Translations under genes and position numbers: made by a program
From: Herpetosiphonaceae bacterium
GTDB taxonomy: Bacteria; Chloroflexota; Chloroflexia; Chloroflexales; Herpetosiphonaceae
Direction of reading: 5' to 3'
Assembly (NCBI GenBank): GCA_013538855.1
Contig: JABXJS010000066.1
Coordinates: 1 to 34,912, forward strand
Length of the DNA stretch: 34,912 nucleotides
The notes under the pieces: generated by a model
Databases searched by the model: none
What the model saw: only the letters and a program-made list of their open reading frames with translations
What the model was told of the DNA's origin: nothing
Part shown: positions 1 through 8,392 of the stretch, in pieces
Position numbering within the stretch: the first letter of the stretch is position 1
Layout: each line of letters starts with the position of its first letter

Positions 1-199
1 CGGTGTGGCTGCGGGCGTGGATTTTTGAACAAGAATCGCCGTGGTTAAGCGCTGCAGCGGCGGCGGCACGCGTCGCGCTGCGCCGTCCCGCACGTGCGGG
101 GTGCCGACGAGCACGGCGTGGCCCAGGCGCATGGCTCCCGCTACAAGGCTCGGCCCTGCGGCCGCTGGGATGCCACGCAAGCGCACACGACCACGCCGA

Positions 200-246
200 A
201 ACAGCAGATCGCCCGCAGCGTGCTGGCTGCCAGGCGATCTGCTGTT
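200..246 (-). terminator. Hairpin downstream of the MOSC gene, probable terminator
   Basis: A perfect 14-bp inverted repeat (arms 200-213 and 233-246) encloses a second 5-bp stem (215-219 with 226-230). It lies 28 nt after the MOSC stop codon on the minus strand. Only a short run of three T follows the stem on that strand, so intrinsic termination is plausible but not textbook. The rest of 1-273 holds GC-rich sequence, including the 14-bp palindrome CCCGCACGTGCGGG at 87-100, and no convincing gene. Confidence 0.5.
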
Positions 247-273
247 CTTTGCGAAATCTGAGCGCGTTGGGGC

Positions 274-753
274 CTACTCCGCTGCGGCCAGCGCCGCGAC
301 GGTGACTGGATCGCCGATGCTGATGCTGCCGCCGCTGATCACGCGGGCGTAGAGGCGGCTTTGGCCGGGGTTGAGCTTGGCCGAGATGCGCTTGAACTTG
401 CCATCTTTAAACGACTCCTCGATGGTGCTGCACGGGGTGGCTGGCTGTGTCACCTCGATCAGCACCGCTGGGCCAAGCTGGAGGCGGTCACCGGTCTTGA
501 GCGTGCTGAAATCGACGCCGACCAAGGTGATATTTTCGCCGATGGAGCCAGGGAAGACCGGATGGCCCTCGCGCTGTAGCTCCAAGATTGTCTCCAGGGC
601 GTAGAGGCAGAGGGCGCGCGTTGGCCCGCCGTGATGCTTGGTGTCGTTCTGGCGGTCGCCGACGATGCCCCGCTCGTGCACGACGCCGGTGCGGATGGGC
701 TGCTTTGGGACACCGCCGTCTGAGATATTGATCTGGAAAATATGGCCGCTCAT
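274..753 (-). CDS. MOSC domain-containing protein
   Basis: A 159-aa protein matching a stand-alone MOSC domain, the beta-barrel fold shared with the C-terminus of molybdenum cofactor sulfurases. Family features seen are the N-terminal GIVGDRQNDTKHHGG segment, the central GENITLVGVD stretch and the conserved cysteine in ATPCSTIEES, the residue thought to carry sulfur in the family. The length fits stand-alone bacterial MOSC proteins such as the YiiM type. Its ATG overlaps the stop codon of the biotin ligase gene by 4 bp (ATGA), so the two are probably translated from one message. A role in sulfur transfer or detoxification via molybdoenzymes is family knowledge; the substrate cannot be read from the sequence. 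Confidence 0.88.
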   Translation of the reverse strand: MSGHIFQINISDGGVPKQPIRTGVVHERGIVGDRQNDTKHHGGPTRALCLYALETILELQREGHPVFPGSIGENITLVGVDFSTLKTGDRLQLGPAVLIEVTQPATPCSTIEESFKDGKFKRISAKLNPGQSRLYARVISGGSISIGDPVTVAALAAAE

Positions 754-1580
754 TGGCTATCTCCTGTTGGTTGGGAGTGGCGCACGCGCACATCGCCAGC
801 GAGCACGCGCCGCTGGCTGCCATCGGGAAGGCGGATGCGCAGCGCGCCGTCGGAGTCCACGCTCTCGGCGATGCCGTGGAAGGTTTGCGTGGCGCTGATC
901 TCGACCTGGACGGACTGGCCGAGCGTGACTAAGTCGCGGAGCCAGCGCTCGCGCAGTTGCTCGCGGCGACCGCTGCGCAGCGCCATATACTGCTGATCGA
1001 AGCTGACGATCAGCGCCCGCAGCAGCGCGCTGCGCTCGATAGGCTTGCCCGTGATGGCGGCGAGCGATGTTGTGCTCGCCTGGAGCGCTGGGTCGTCAGC
1101 GGGATACCAGTTGGCATTGGTGCCGCAGCCGATGATCGCCCAGCGCAGCGACTCAGGGCTGAAGGTCTCGCACTCGACCAGAATGCCGGCGAGCTTTTTG
1201 TCCTGGTAGAGCAGGTCATTGGGCCACTTGAACTGGGTGGTGACGCCGGTGGCCTGGATGATCGCATCGCGCAGCGCCACGGCGGCCATGATTGTCAGCC
1301 AGAAGGCGTCGGTGGCTGGCAGCCATGTAGGCCGCAGCAGCATGGACACAAGCAGATTGGTGCCAGCGGGAGCGCTCCAAGAGCGGCCACGCCGCCCACG
1401 GCCGGCGGTCTGCTCATCGGCGATGGCCAGCAGGCCCTCGGCGGCCCCGCGCTCGGCGTGCTCGCGCAGTGTAAGGTTGGTTGAGGGCAGGGCAGCGAAG
1501 GCCAGCACCTCGCGCCCAATGACGAACGGATTGAGATCGGCGAGCGCTGGCTGCACGACCTCAGCTTCAAATGTGCTCAT
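750..1580 (-). CDS. birA: Biotin--[acetyl-CoA-carboxylase] ligase
   Basis: A cytoplasmic enzyme that activates biotin with ATP and attaches it to the lysine of biotin carboxyl carrier protein, which starts fatty-acid synthesis. The catalytic motif GRGRRGRSWSAP and the KWPNDLLY motif with the downstream KLAGILVE lysine are clear, and a small C-terminal domain follows. There is no N-terminal winged-helix domain, so this is the monofunctional class without repressor function. An in-frame ATG lies at 1598, but the start at 1580 has a strong AGGAGG ribosome site 5 nt upstream, and the probable -10 element at 1601-1606 leaves almost no room for translation from 1598. The protein is then 276 aa. It overlaps the MOSC gene by 4 bp. 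Confidence 0.92.
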   Translation of the reverse strand: MSTFEAEVVQPALADLNPFVIGREVLAFAALPSTNLTLREHAERGAAEGLLAIADEQTAGRGRRGRSWSAPAGTNLLVSMLLRPTWLPATDAFWLTIMAAVALRDAIIQATGVTTQFKWPNDLLYQDKKLAGILVECETFSPESLRWAIIGCGTNANWYPADDPALQASTTSLAAITGKPIERSALLRALIVSFDQQYMALRSGRREQLRERWLRDLVTLGQSVQVEISATQTFHGIAESVDSDGALRIRLPDGSQRRVLAGDVRVRHSQPTGDSQ

Positions 1581-1600
1581 AACATCCTCCTGCGCCATCC

Positions 1601-1606
1601 ATTATA
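1601..1606 (-). promoter_or_regulatory. Probable -10 element of birA-MOSC
   Basis: On the minus strand this reads TATAAT, about 20 nt before the chosen birA start. The -35 region at about 1624-1629 reads GCACAA and is a poor match, so only the -10 is supported. Confidence 0.4.
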
Positions 1607-1635
1607 GATGGAGCGCTGGTTTTTTGTGCACCAAG

Positions 1636-3318
1636 CTACGCGGGCTGCGTCTGGCCGAGGTGCTGCTCGACGCGCTCGGCGTCGCTGGTAAGCTGGCCGT
1701 GCTCCAGCAGCCAGGCTGTGCCGCCGAAGCGCTCGATAAACCAGCGATCGTGCGAGATGGCGATGATCGCGCCAGGGAAGGTGCGCAGCGCGGCCTCGAA
1801 CTGCTCGAGCACAGCCAGGCTAATGTGGTTGGTCGGCTCGTCGAGGATGAGCAGATTGGGCTGAACAGCGAGAATGCGGGCGATCTGGAGCTTCTGGCGC
1901 TGGCCGAGGCTGAGCTGGCCGAGGAGGCGCTGTGTCTCTGGGTAGCTGAACAAGCCCCAGCTGAGCAACTCGGCCATCAGTTCGTGATCGTAGCCTGAGC
2001 GACCGGCGCGGTAGGCGGCAAACACGGTCTGGCTGGCGTCGGCTGGATCAAGCTCCTGGCGCAGATAGCCGACGCGGGTGCTAGGTGCAAGCTGGATGCT
2101 GCCGGTGTGGGGCTGTAGCTCGGCCTGGAGCAGGCGCAGCAGGGTTGTCTTGCCTGCGCCGTTTTGGCCAACGATAAGCATGCGACTCTGTGGGCCAAGC
2201 GTAAAGCTGACATTGCTCAGCACCGGCTGTGCGGCGTAGCCAAAGCTGACCGCTGCGACAGCGAGGATCACCGTGCTGCTGCTGGCTGGCTGGATGAAGC
2301 TAGGCCGGAACTCTAGCGGCTGCGGTGGCTCGGGGATGGGATCGGCCAAAATGCGGTCGAGGGCCTCTTGGGCGGCGCGGATGTTGCGGGCGAGCGTGCG
2401 CTGAACCCGCTGGCCGGCAGCCTTGTAGGCGATCTTATCGCCATCGCGCGGGCCGCGATTGTGGCCGATCTGATGCGTTGAGGCTTTGGTGCGCAGCTGT
2501 AGCTCCTTGATCTCCTCTTGCTGGCGGGCGTAGCGCTCGCTCCAGCGGACGCGCTCGGCGACTTTTTCAACGCTGTAGGCATCATAATTGCCTGGATAGA
2601 GCTTGAGCTGGTGGGCGTGCTCATCAAGCTCAGCGATCTGCGTCACCGCCCGATTTAAGAACATACGATCGTGGGAAACGACCAGCAAGCCCCCGCGCAG
2701 CTGCGCCAGATACTGTTCCAGCCAAGCTGCTGCTGTAAAGTCGAGATGGTTGGTTGGCTCATCGAGCAGCAGGACATCGGGCTGACTGAGCAGCACCGCT
2801 GCCAGGCCCAGGCGGGTTTTTTCGCCACCGGAGAGGCTGCTGACCGTGCGCGAGCGTGGCAGGTGGCTGAGCCGTAGACCCTCAAGCACCAGCTCGATCT
2901 GATACTCACGCTCATAGCCGCCGGACTGCTCGAAGCGCTCGGCGAGCGGGCCATACTCGTGTAACAGTGTGGCGAGCTGCTCGTCGTGGGCGTGGGCCAT
3001 GGCGGCCTCAAGCTGCTGCATGCGCTGCTGCATGTGCTCCAGATGCGCCTGCGAAGCGCGCAGCATGCCGCTGATGGTCTGTGTGGCAGGTGGTGTGAGC
3101 TGCTGCGGCAGATACGCATAGCGGGCGGCGTGATCCCAGCGCACCGTGCCGGCCTCTGGCTCGAGCTGGCCGACGATAATCTTGAGCAGTGTTGACTTAC
3201 CGCAGCCGTTGGCCCCGACGAGGCCGACGTGATCGCCGCGGTTGAGCACAAAGCTAATGTTAGTCAAGATAGGAGTTGCGCCAAACGAGTGGGAGACTGC
3301 ATCTAATTGCAATAACAA
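1636..3318 (-). CDS. ABC-F family ATP-binding protein
   Basis: A 560-aa soluble protein with two ABC ATPase domains and no membrane segments, the layout of ABC-F translation factors that act on the ribosome. The first domain has Walker A GANGCGKS (35-42), signature LSGGEKTRL and DEPTNHLD; the second has GQNGAGKT, a modified signature LSLGQRQKL and DEPTNHIS. A charged linker between them (about 240-330) would correspond to the P-site tRNA interaction motif and includes HNRGPRDGDK. The start is TTG, supported by GGAGGT 7 nt upstream. Some members protect ribosomes from antibiotics, others are housekeeping (EttA or Uup types); which applies here is not evident. It is divergent from the sigma factor gene, sharing a short intergenic region. 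Confidence 0.9.
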   Translation of the reverse strand: MLLQLDAVSHSFGATPILTNISFVLNRGDHVGLVGANGCGKSTLLKIIVGQLEPEAGTVRWDHAARYAYLPQQLTPPATQTISGMLRASQAHLEHMQQRMQQLEAAMAHAHDEQLATLLHEYGPLAERFEQSGGYEREYQIELVLEGLRLSHLPRSRTVSSLSGGEKTRLGLAAVLLSQPDVLLLDEPTNHLDFTAAAWLEQYLAQLRGGLLVVSHDRMFLNRAVTQIAELDEHAHQLKLYPGNYDAYSVEKVAERVRWSERYARQQEEIKELQLRTKASTHQIGHNRGPRDGDKIAYKAAGQRVQRTLARNIRAAQEALDRILADPIPEPPQPLEFRPSFIQPASSSTVILAVAAVSFGYAAQPVLSNVSFTLGPQSRMLIVGQNGAGKTTLLRLLQAELQPHTGSIQLAPSTRVGYLRQELDPADASQTVFAAYRAGRSGYDHELMAELLSWGLFSYPETQRLLGQLSLGQRQKLQIARILAVQPNLLILDEPTNHISLAVLEQFEAALRTFPGAIIAISHDRWFIERFGGTAWLLEHGQLTSDAERVEQHLGQTQPA

Positions 3319-3345
3319 AGGGCCACCTCCAAGCGGCAGCGGTTT

Positions 3346-3375
3346 TTCTGCTTCGTGTAACCAACGTGCTATACT
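3346..3375 (+). promoter_or_regulatory. Candidate promoter of the sigma factor operon
   Basis: TATACT at 3370-3375 is a good -10 element. The -35 position is T-rich (TTCTGC at 3346-3351, 18-bp spacer) and matches poorly, so the promoter may need an activator or an alternative sigma factor. It sits too close to a GTG at 3376 for that codon to be used, which supports the later GTG start at 3412. Confidence 0.4.
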
Positions 3376-3411
3376 GTGCGTACCGTAGATGTTAGATGCG
3401 AGGAACCGTGC

Positions 3412-3969
3412 GTGACCGATCCAGCAACGGAGGAATTGGCCCTAGTGCAAGCCACACTACGTGGTGATCAGAGTGCATTTCAACGAATCGTTGAGCTTTA
3501 CCAAGGGCCTGTTTACAATCTTGCCTATCGCATGCTGAATAACGCTCAAGATGCAGAAGATGCTGCACAAGAGATCTTCCTGCGGGTGTACACAAAGCTC
3601 ACCATGTACGACCAGGGCCGTAAATTCTCGACCTGGTTATTTTCAGTAGCATCTAATCATTGCATTGATCGTCTACGTCGGCGTCGGCCGATAGTCCCAT
3701 TGGACGACCTGGCGTTTGGCTTACCAAGCAAAGAAGATGGTCCCGAGCGCTATGCGCTGCGCAGCGAGCTAAAAGACGTTGTGCAGGAAGCGTTGAACAC
3801 CTTGCCAGACCACTACCGGCTGGTGGCGATACTGCGTTACTGGAATGATCTCTCCTACAACGAGATTGTCGAAGTGACAGGTTTATCTGAAAGTGCTGTA
3901 AAAACGCGCCTCCACCGCGCTCGTAAAATGGTCGCAGATGCTCTGGAGGCACAAGGAGAACTACCATGA
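3412..3969 (+). CDS. ECF-type RNA polymerase sigma factor
   Basis: A sigma-70 family protein of the extracytoplasmic function group, with only regions 2 and 4. Region 2 is the stretch VYNLAYRMLNNAQDAEDAAQE to FSTWLFSVASNHCIDRLRR, and region 4 is the helix-turn-helix LVAILRYWNDLSYNEIVEVTGLSESAVKTRLHRAR. The GTG start at 3412 is chosen because AGGAA lies about 6 nt upstream and the -10 element ends at 3375; that gives 185 aa. Its stop overlaps the start of the following zinc-binding anti-sigma gene (ATGA), the usual pairing in which the membrane anti-sigma factor sequesters the sigma factor until a surface signal arrives. The signal is unknown. Confidence 0.92.
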   Translation: MTDPATEELALVQATLRGDQSAFQRIVELYQGPVYNLAYRMLNNAQDAEDAAQEIFLRVYTKLTMYDQGRKFSTWLFSVASNHCIDRLRRRRPIVPLDDLAFGLPSKEDGPERYALRSELKDVVQEALNTLPDHYRLVAILRYWNDLSYNEIVEVTGLSESAVKTRLHRARKMVADALEAQGELP

Positions 3970-4508
3970 GATGCCAACAAATCCGCTCCTTGCGGGCTTC
4001 TGCTGATGATCCAGCAACACGAACACTGATCACCGACCATATTGCAACGTGTGCGGCGTGTGCCGACGAGCTTGGTGCGCTGCCGCTTGCGCTGATGCAG
4101 CCAGCGAGCGTTAAGCCTCCGCCTGCCCTTGCCGCCAAGATCATGGCTGCGCTTCCGCCAACGCCTGCAATTGCTGCGGCCCAGGAGCAGCGTGCTTCCC
4201 GCCGACGGCGCTGGGTGGCTGCTGGCTGGGCTGTTGTGCTGCTGGGGCTGCTGATTATCGGCACAGTTGGGCTGCTTGTTGACAGCTCGTATCCAGCGGC
4301 GCTGCTTGGTGGCGTGCAGTCGGCGGTTGGGCGCGTGGCGCTGGCGCTGACGTTAGCTGGCAAGCCGATGTTCGCCGTGCTCCTGAATATCTCTGTGCCG
4401 CTGGTGTTGACGACGCTGATCGTTGGTGGTGCGGCGGTTTGGGCCTGGCGTCAGCTGGCGCAGCCACTCCAGCCACTGGTGGCGATTGATGGGCAGGAGG
4501 GCCAGTGA
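3966..4508 (+). CDS. Zinc-binding transmembrane anti-sigma factor
   Basis: A 180-aa protein with an N-terminal zinc-binding anti-sigma (ZAS) pattern: His25-x3-Cys29-x2-Cys32, plus Cys3. In the family this short domain wraps around region 2/4 of the cognate ECF sigma factor. Two hydrophobic segments follow (about 85-105 and 135-160), so the N-terminus is probably cytoplasmic and the segment between membrane spans outside. The gene overlaps the sigma gene by 4 bp and the next gene by 1-4 bp, so all three are very likely co-transcribed. Partner and location are inferred from the motif and the gene order. Confidence 0.85.
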   Translation: MRCQQIRSLRASADDPATRTLITDHIATCAACADELGALPLALMQPASVKPPPALAAKIMAALPPTPAIAAAQEQRASRRRRWVAAGWAVVLLGLLIIGTVGLLVDSSYPAALLGGVQSAVGRVALALTLAGKPMFAVLLNISVPLVLTTLIVGGAAVWAWRQLAQPLQPLVAIDGQEGQ

Positions 4509-5407
4509 TGAAGCGTCTAGGTATACTCCTTATTGTGCTCTTGGTGCTGCTTGTGCCGCCGTTTGCGCTGGCCAACACCCATGGCGACGCCGGTCTCGTT
4601 GTAGCGGCTGGAACGACCCGCACAGGCAATGTTGCAACCTTCAGTGAGCCAATCATAGTCAATGGCGTGGTTGAAGGCGATGTCACCTCTGTGACTGGCG
4701 CGATTGTTGTGCGCGGCTCGGTCGAGGGCGACGTAATCAGTCTGTTTGGCGATGTGACATTTGAGCCGCAGGCGGTGGCTGAGGGCAACGTGATGGCCGC
4801 CGTTGGCCATGTGCAGATGGATGCTGCACCGGCGGTTGCTGGTCGGAGCGTGTTCAGCGGTGATCTGGCCGGGCAAGGTGTATCGAGCCTTATTCCTGGT
4901 AGTGCAACCCAGATGACTGTAGGCAAGCGCTTTGTGGTTGCGCTGGTGCTGAGCCTGCTCGGCTTAGTGATCGCCGCGCTGATCAACCTTATCTGGCCGC
5001 GCTCGATCGGTAGCGCCGCACGTGCACTGCTGCTGGCCCCTGAGCGCGCCACCGGGCTAGGTGTTGTGTGGGTGCTGCTGTCGCTGCTGGTTGTGGGGCT
5101 AGGCACAGCAGTGCTGGTGCTGTCGCTCGTAGGCTTGGCGCTGCTGCCGCTGTGGCTGCTGTTGGCGCAGGTGCCATTCCTGGTCGGCCTAGCCGTAAGC
5201 GGGCGCGCGCTGAGCGCGCAGCTGCAGCTCCACGGCATGCTGGCGCAGGTGATTGGCGCAGGGCTGATCATCTTGGCTCCGCTGATCGTCGCACTGTTCA
5301 GCCTAACATTGGCGTTTGTATGCTTCTATGTGCTTACTGGCGCTGGTATCGGCGGCTTGGCGCTGCTGCGGGTCTCTGTCGTCTATCGCAACAGCCGCAC
5401 GGCCTAA
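4508..5407 (+). CDS. Polymer-forming (bactofilin-like) membrane protein
   Basis: A 299-aa protein with a signal peptide (about 1-22), then a short right-handed beta region of the bactofilin/polymer-forming type. Here valine/glycine-rich turns repeat about every 17-18 residues: VVEGDVTSVTG, VRGSVEGDVISLFG, EGNVMAAVGHV. Four or more hydrophobic segments occupy about 145-290. The ATG at 4508 is chosen over the GTG just before it because AGGAGG lies 7 nt upstream. As third gene of the sigma/anti-sigma operon it is a candidate sensor or target of that envelope pathway. Unlike classical bactofilins, which are cytosolic, the domain here sits after a signal peptide and should be exposed outside. That placement is read from the sequence; the role is not known. 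Confidence 0.75.
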   Translation: MKRLGILLIVLLVLLVPPFALANTHGDAGLVVAAGTTRTGNVATFSEPIIVNGVVEGDVTSVTGAIVVRGSVEGDVISLFGDVTFEPQAVAEGNVMAAVGHVQMDAAPAVAGRSVFSGDLAGQGVSSLIPGSATQMTVGKRFVVALVLSLLGLVIAALINLIWPRSIGSAARALLLAPERATGLGVVWVLLSLLVVGLGTAVLVLSLVGLALLPLWLLLAQVPFLVGLAVSGRALSAQLQLHGMLAQVIGAGLIILAPLIVALFSLTLAFVCFYVLTGAGIGGLALLRVSVVYRNSRTA

Positions 5408-5526
5408 TTCAGCATTGAACGCTCATGGCTCTTGCGCTTGGAGCTTGCTCCAGCCAGGGGCCATTTTTGTGCTCACTGGCAGTCTCAGTGCGAGAATCCT
5501 GAGTGTGTATGCAGGCTGATCGACGT

Positions 5527-5555
5527 TTGCGACTGATGTCACGCAGGGGTATAAT
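5527..5555 (+). promoter_or_regulatory. Sigma-70 type promoter of dnaX
   Basis: TTGCGA at 5527-5532 and a perfect TATAAT at 5550-5555 are separated by 17 bp. Transcription would begin near 5562, giving a leader of about 25 nt before the dnaX ATG. Confidence 0.8.
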
Positions 5556-5585
5556 ACAATGAGCAACAACAGATCTGGGTGATAC

Positions 5586-7304
5586 ATGTCCTCGCAAGCA
5601 CTCTACCGCAAATGGCGTTCACAAAACTTTGATGACCTTGTTGGGCAAGCGCATATTGTGCAGGCGCTGCGCAATGCGATCGCGTCTGGGCGCGTAGGCC
5701 ATGCCTACTTGTTCACTGGTCCGCGTGGCGTGGGCAAGACAAGTGCGGCGCGAATCTTGGCTAAGGCCGCCAACTGCGAGCAGCCAGATGTTCGTCAGCG
5801 GCCATGTGGCAGCTGTGCTGCATGTACGGCCGTATCTGAGGGGCGCGCTGTTGATGTCATCGAGATGGATGCTGCCTCGCACACCAGCGTTGATGACGCG
5901 CGTGAGATTATCGAGCGTGTCCAGTTCCGGCCAGCAGCGTTTCGCACCAAAGTGTACATTATCGACGAAGTGCATATGCTCAGCACGGCGGCGTTTAATG
6001 CCCTGCTGAAGACGCTGGAGGAGCCGCCGGATCACGCCATGTTTATCTTGGCGACCACTGAGTTTCACAAGGTGCCGGCCACGATCACCTCGCGCTGTCA
6101 GCGCTTTGTCTTTAATCGGCACACAGTGCAGGATACGGCGGCGCACCTGGAGTGGATCGCGGAGCAAGAGCAGCTCCAGCTCGATCCTGGCGTCGGCGAG
6201 GCGATCGCCCGTGCTGCCACCGGCTCGATGCGCGATGCCGTAAGTATTCTTGATCAGCTGCTGGGCTACGGCGAGCGCAGTGTGAGCCTTGAGCGTGTTC
6301 GCGGGCTGCTCGGCGCGACAGCTGCAGAAGAGGTACATCTTCTCGTTGCGGCGCTTGCCGATCAGGATGTGGCGCGTGCCCTCCACGTGATCAACGCGGT
6401 TGCCAATCAGGGGGCCGATCTGCGTCAGTTCACCCGCGATGTTGTCACCTATCTGCGCAACCTGATGCTGCTGAAGGCCAACGGCGACCCAACCCTGATT
6501 GACGTGGGCAGCGATGACCTGCGGCAGATGCAGGCGAACGCTGAGGCGCTCGATCTCGGGGCACTGCTTGCATGGCTGAAAATTTTCAGTGGGCTTGACT
6601 ATCAGCTGCGCACCAGCCCGTATGGGCAGCTGCCGCTGGAGATGGCGGTTGTTGAGGCGCTGGTTGTCCCTGCCCCTGCGGCTGAAGCGACGCCACGGCC
6701 GACGCCAGCCCGGCGTCAAGCGCCTGCTGCTCCCACTGCTGCTGCCGCGCCACGCCGCGCAGCGGAAGCGCCGCTGCCAGCGCCGCAGCCTGCCGCTGAG
6801 CCAGCCCAGGCCGCACCGGCGCTACAAGCAGCGGAGCCTGCGCCTGAGCCAGCCCAGCCTGCGAGTGGCGCTGCGGCTGATCCACCAGCTGAGCCACGGC
6901 GCAAGCCTGCCACGCTCCCAGCGGAGGAGATGCAGCTGGCCGAGATCGAGGCGGTGTGGGACCAGTTCATCGACGATCTGAAGCCGTATGATCCGCGTGT
7001 GCAGGCGGTGTTGCGCTCGTGCGACCCGGTGATGATCGAGGATAGCATGCTGGTGATCGGTGCACCGACGCCGTTTCACCATCGTAAGCTCGAAGATATC
7101 AGCAGCCGCCAGACGATCGAGATGGTGTTGGAGAAAATCCTGGGGCGGGCGATACCTGTGCGCGCAGAGCTGATCTCCCAGGAGCAACAGTCGCGGGCGC
7201 GTGATGCGCGGCGGCAGCGCGAGGAGGTCATGAAAGACCAGATCGTGAAGGCCGCCCGAAATATTTTTGATGCACGCATTGTCGGCGTGCAAGAGCCAGA
7301 ATAA
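5586..7304 (+). CDS. dnaX: DNA polymerase III subunit gamma/tau
   Basis: The clamp-loader ATPase of the replisome, 572 aa. It has the AAA+ Walker A GPRGVGKT (45-52), a four-cysteine zinc site (Cys64, Cys74, Cys77, Cys80), Walker B YIIDEVHML (124-132) and the arginine-finger motif SRC in TITSRCQRF. A proline/alanine-rich linker (about 370-450) leads to a C-terminal domain that would be the tau-specific part. No A-rich slippery run was seen, so there is no sign of a programmed frameshift producing gamma. The ribosome site is weak (GGGTGA). It heads the conserved cluster dnaX-ybaB-recR, which joins replication and recombination genes in many bacteria. Confidence 0.96.
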   Translation: MSSQALYRKWRSQNFDDLVGQAHIVQALRNAIASGRVGHAYLFTGPRGVGKTSAARILAKAANCEQPDVRQRPCGSCAACTAVSEGRAVDVIEMDAASHTSVDDAREIIERVQFRPAAFRTKVYIIDEVHMLSTAAFNALLKTLEEPPDHAMFILATTEFHKVPATITSRCQRFVFNRHTVQDTAAHLEWIAEQEQLQLDPGVGEAIARAATGSMRDAVSILDQLLGYGERSVSLERVRGLLGATAAEEVHLLVAALADQDVARALHVINAVANQGADLRQFTRDVVTYLRNLMLLKANGDPTLIDVGSDDLRQMQANAEALDLGALLAWLKIFSGLDYQLRTSPYGQLPLEMAVVEALVVPAPAAEATPRPTPARRQAPAAPTAAAAPRRAAEAPLPAPQPAAEPAQAAPALQAAEPAPEPAQPASGAAADPPAEPRRKPATLPAEEMQLAEIEAVWDQFIDDLKPYDPRVQAVLRSCDPVMIEDSMLVIGAPTPFHHRKLEDISSRQTIEMVLEKILGRAIPVRAELISQEQQSRARDARRQREEVMKDQIVKAARNIFDARIVGVQEPE

Positions 7305-7317
7305 AGGAGACTAACGC

Positions 7318-7623
7318 ATGGATCGCAAGATGATGAACCAGCTGCAGCAGATGCAGAAAAAGATGATGAAGGCCCAAGAGGATCTGGGCAACGCCGAGGT
7401 TGAAGGTACGGCTGGTGGCGGCGTCGTGACTGTGACGATGAATGGCCATCGCGAGGTCAAGGCGATCAAAATCGATCCCGATGTTGTCGATCCCGAGGAT
7501 GTCGAAATGCTGCAAGATATGCTGATGGCTGCGATCACCGACGCTTCCAAGAAGGCGAGCGATCTGAGCGAGCAGATGATGGGGCCGCTCACTGGCGGTC
7601 TCAATATCCCAGGACTCTTCTAA
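7318..7623 (+). CDS. ybaB: YbaB/EbfC family nucleoid-associated protein
   Basis: A 101-aa protein of the YbaB/EbfC family, small dimeric DNA-binding proteins that coat the nucleoid. It shows the methionine/glutamine-rich N-terminal helix ([18 protein letters not shown]), the central [21 protein letters not shown] strand region and the C-terminal helix with [15 protein letters not shown], all typical. The ribosome site AAGGAG lies 8 nt upstream of the ATG. It sits 13 nt after dnaX and before recR, the usual order, and is probably in the dnaX transcript. Confidence 0.95.
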   Translation: MDRKMMNQLQQMQKKMMKAQEDLGNAEVEGTAGGGVVTVTMNGHREVKAIKIDPDVVDPEDVEMLQDMLMAAITDASKKASDLSEQMMGPLTGGLNIPGLF

Positions 7624-7690
7624 ACTTTAATCTACAGCGAGCGCCCGAGCGCTATTTCGAAGCGCTGGCGCAGCGATACTATAACGACGG

Positions 7691-7715
7691 GGCATAGGTT
7701 CGGCGAACCTGTGCC
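7691..7715 (+). other. Strong hairpin between ybaB and recR
   Basis: An 11-bp stem (one G-T pair) with a 3-nt loop spans 7691-7715, ending 22 nt before the recR start. No T-run follows, so it is not an ordinary terminator. A TATAAC motif at 7680-7685 just upstream could be a -10 element with a weak -35. If so, the hairpin would sit at the very 5' end of a recR message. Confidence 0.5.
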
Positions 7716-7737
7716 CTGTGTACTCAAGGAGAACAGT

Positions 7738-8352
7738 GTGGCTATTGGCTATGAACATGTGACCGCCGAGCCGGTGGCGCGGTTGATTGATGAGTTCAAT
7801 CGGCTGCCGGGCATTGGCCCGAAATCGGCGTCGCGGCTGGCGTTCTACTTGCTGCGCGCCAAGCCAGAGCAGGCGCAGCGTCTAGCAGCGGCAATTATTG
7901 AGATGAAAGAAAAGACGGTGCTGTGCAGTCGCTGCTTCAATATCACCGTTGAAGACCCGTGTGTCATTTGCCGCAACCCAGGCCGCCAGGTGCAGCAGCT
8001 CTGTGTGGTCGAGGAGCCGCTCGATGTGGTGGCGCTGGAGCGCACTGGCGAGTACAAGGGCCTGTACCATGTGCTGCATGGGGCGATCTCGCCAGTCGAA
8101 GGTATCAACCCTGAAGATCTAAAAATCCGTGAGTTGATGGATCGGCTAAAGGTGGAGCCAGTTGAGGAGGTCATTATCTCGACCAATCCCAATCTTGAAG
8201 GCGATGCGACTGCGGCCTATCTCGCGCGCGAGATTATCCCTCTCGGTGTGCGGGTTACGCGGCTAGCACGCGGCCTGCCGATGGGCAGCGATCTTGAGTA
8301 CGCCGATGAGGTGACCCTTGGCCGCGCGCTCCAGGGCCGCCGTGATATGTAG
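7738..8352 (+). CDS. recR: Recombination mediator protein RecR
   Basis: A ring-forming DNA-binding protein that works with RecF and RecO to load RecA at gaps. The helix-hairpin-helix LPGIGPKSASRLAFYLL (about 23-39), the zinc site Cys63, Cys66, Cys75, Cys78 and the Toprim domain (from about residue 87, VVEEPLDVVALERTGEYKG) are all present. An upstream GTG at 7711 is in frame, but the GTG at 7738 has AAGGAG about 7 nt before it and gives 204 aa, the normal size for RecR. The upstream GTG also falls inside the 7691-7715 hairpin. Third gene of the dnaX-ybaB-recR cluster. Confidence 0.96.
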   Translation: MAIGYEHVTAEPVARLIDEFNRLPGIGPKSASRLAFYLLRAKPEQAQRLAAAIIEMKEKTVLCSRCFNITVEDPCVICRNPGRQVQQLCVVEEPLDVVALERTGEYKGLYHVLHGAISPVEGINPEDLKIRELMDRLKVEPVEEVIISTNPNLEGDATAAYLAREIIPLGVRVTRLARGLPMGSDLEYADEVTLGRALQGRRDM

Positions 8353-8392
8353 GGTTTGGCGCTTTGCAAAGCGAAGCCAGGCGTGCTCCGCG

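Noticed and set aside
4255-5271. A 338-codon Ser/Thr/Pro-rich open frame on the minus strand
   Set aside because: Opposite the anti-sigma and polymer-forming genes, which have motifs, ribosome sites and overlaps; the antisense product is low-complexity.
6576-6589. Perfect palindrome CTGAAAATTTTCAG
   Set aside because: It lies inside the conserved dnaX coding sequence and is explained by the codons; no sign of a separate function.
5619-6719. A 366-codon open frame opposite dnaX
   Set aside because: Antisense to conserved AAA+ motifs of DnaX; it exists because of GC-rich codon composition.
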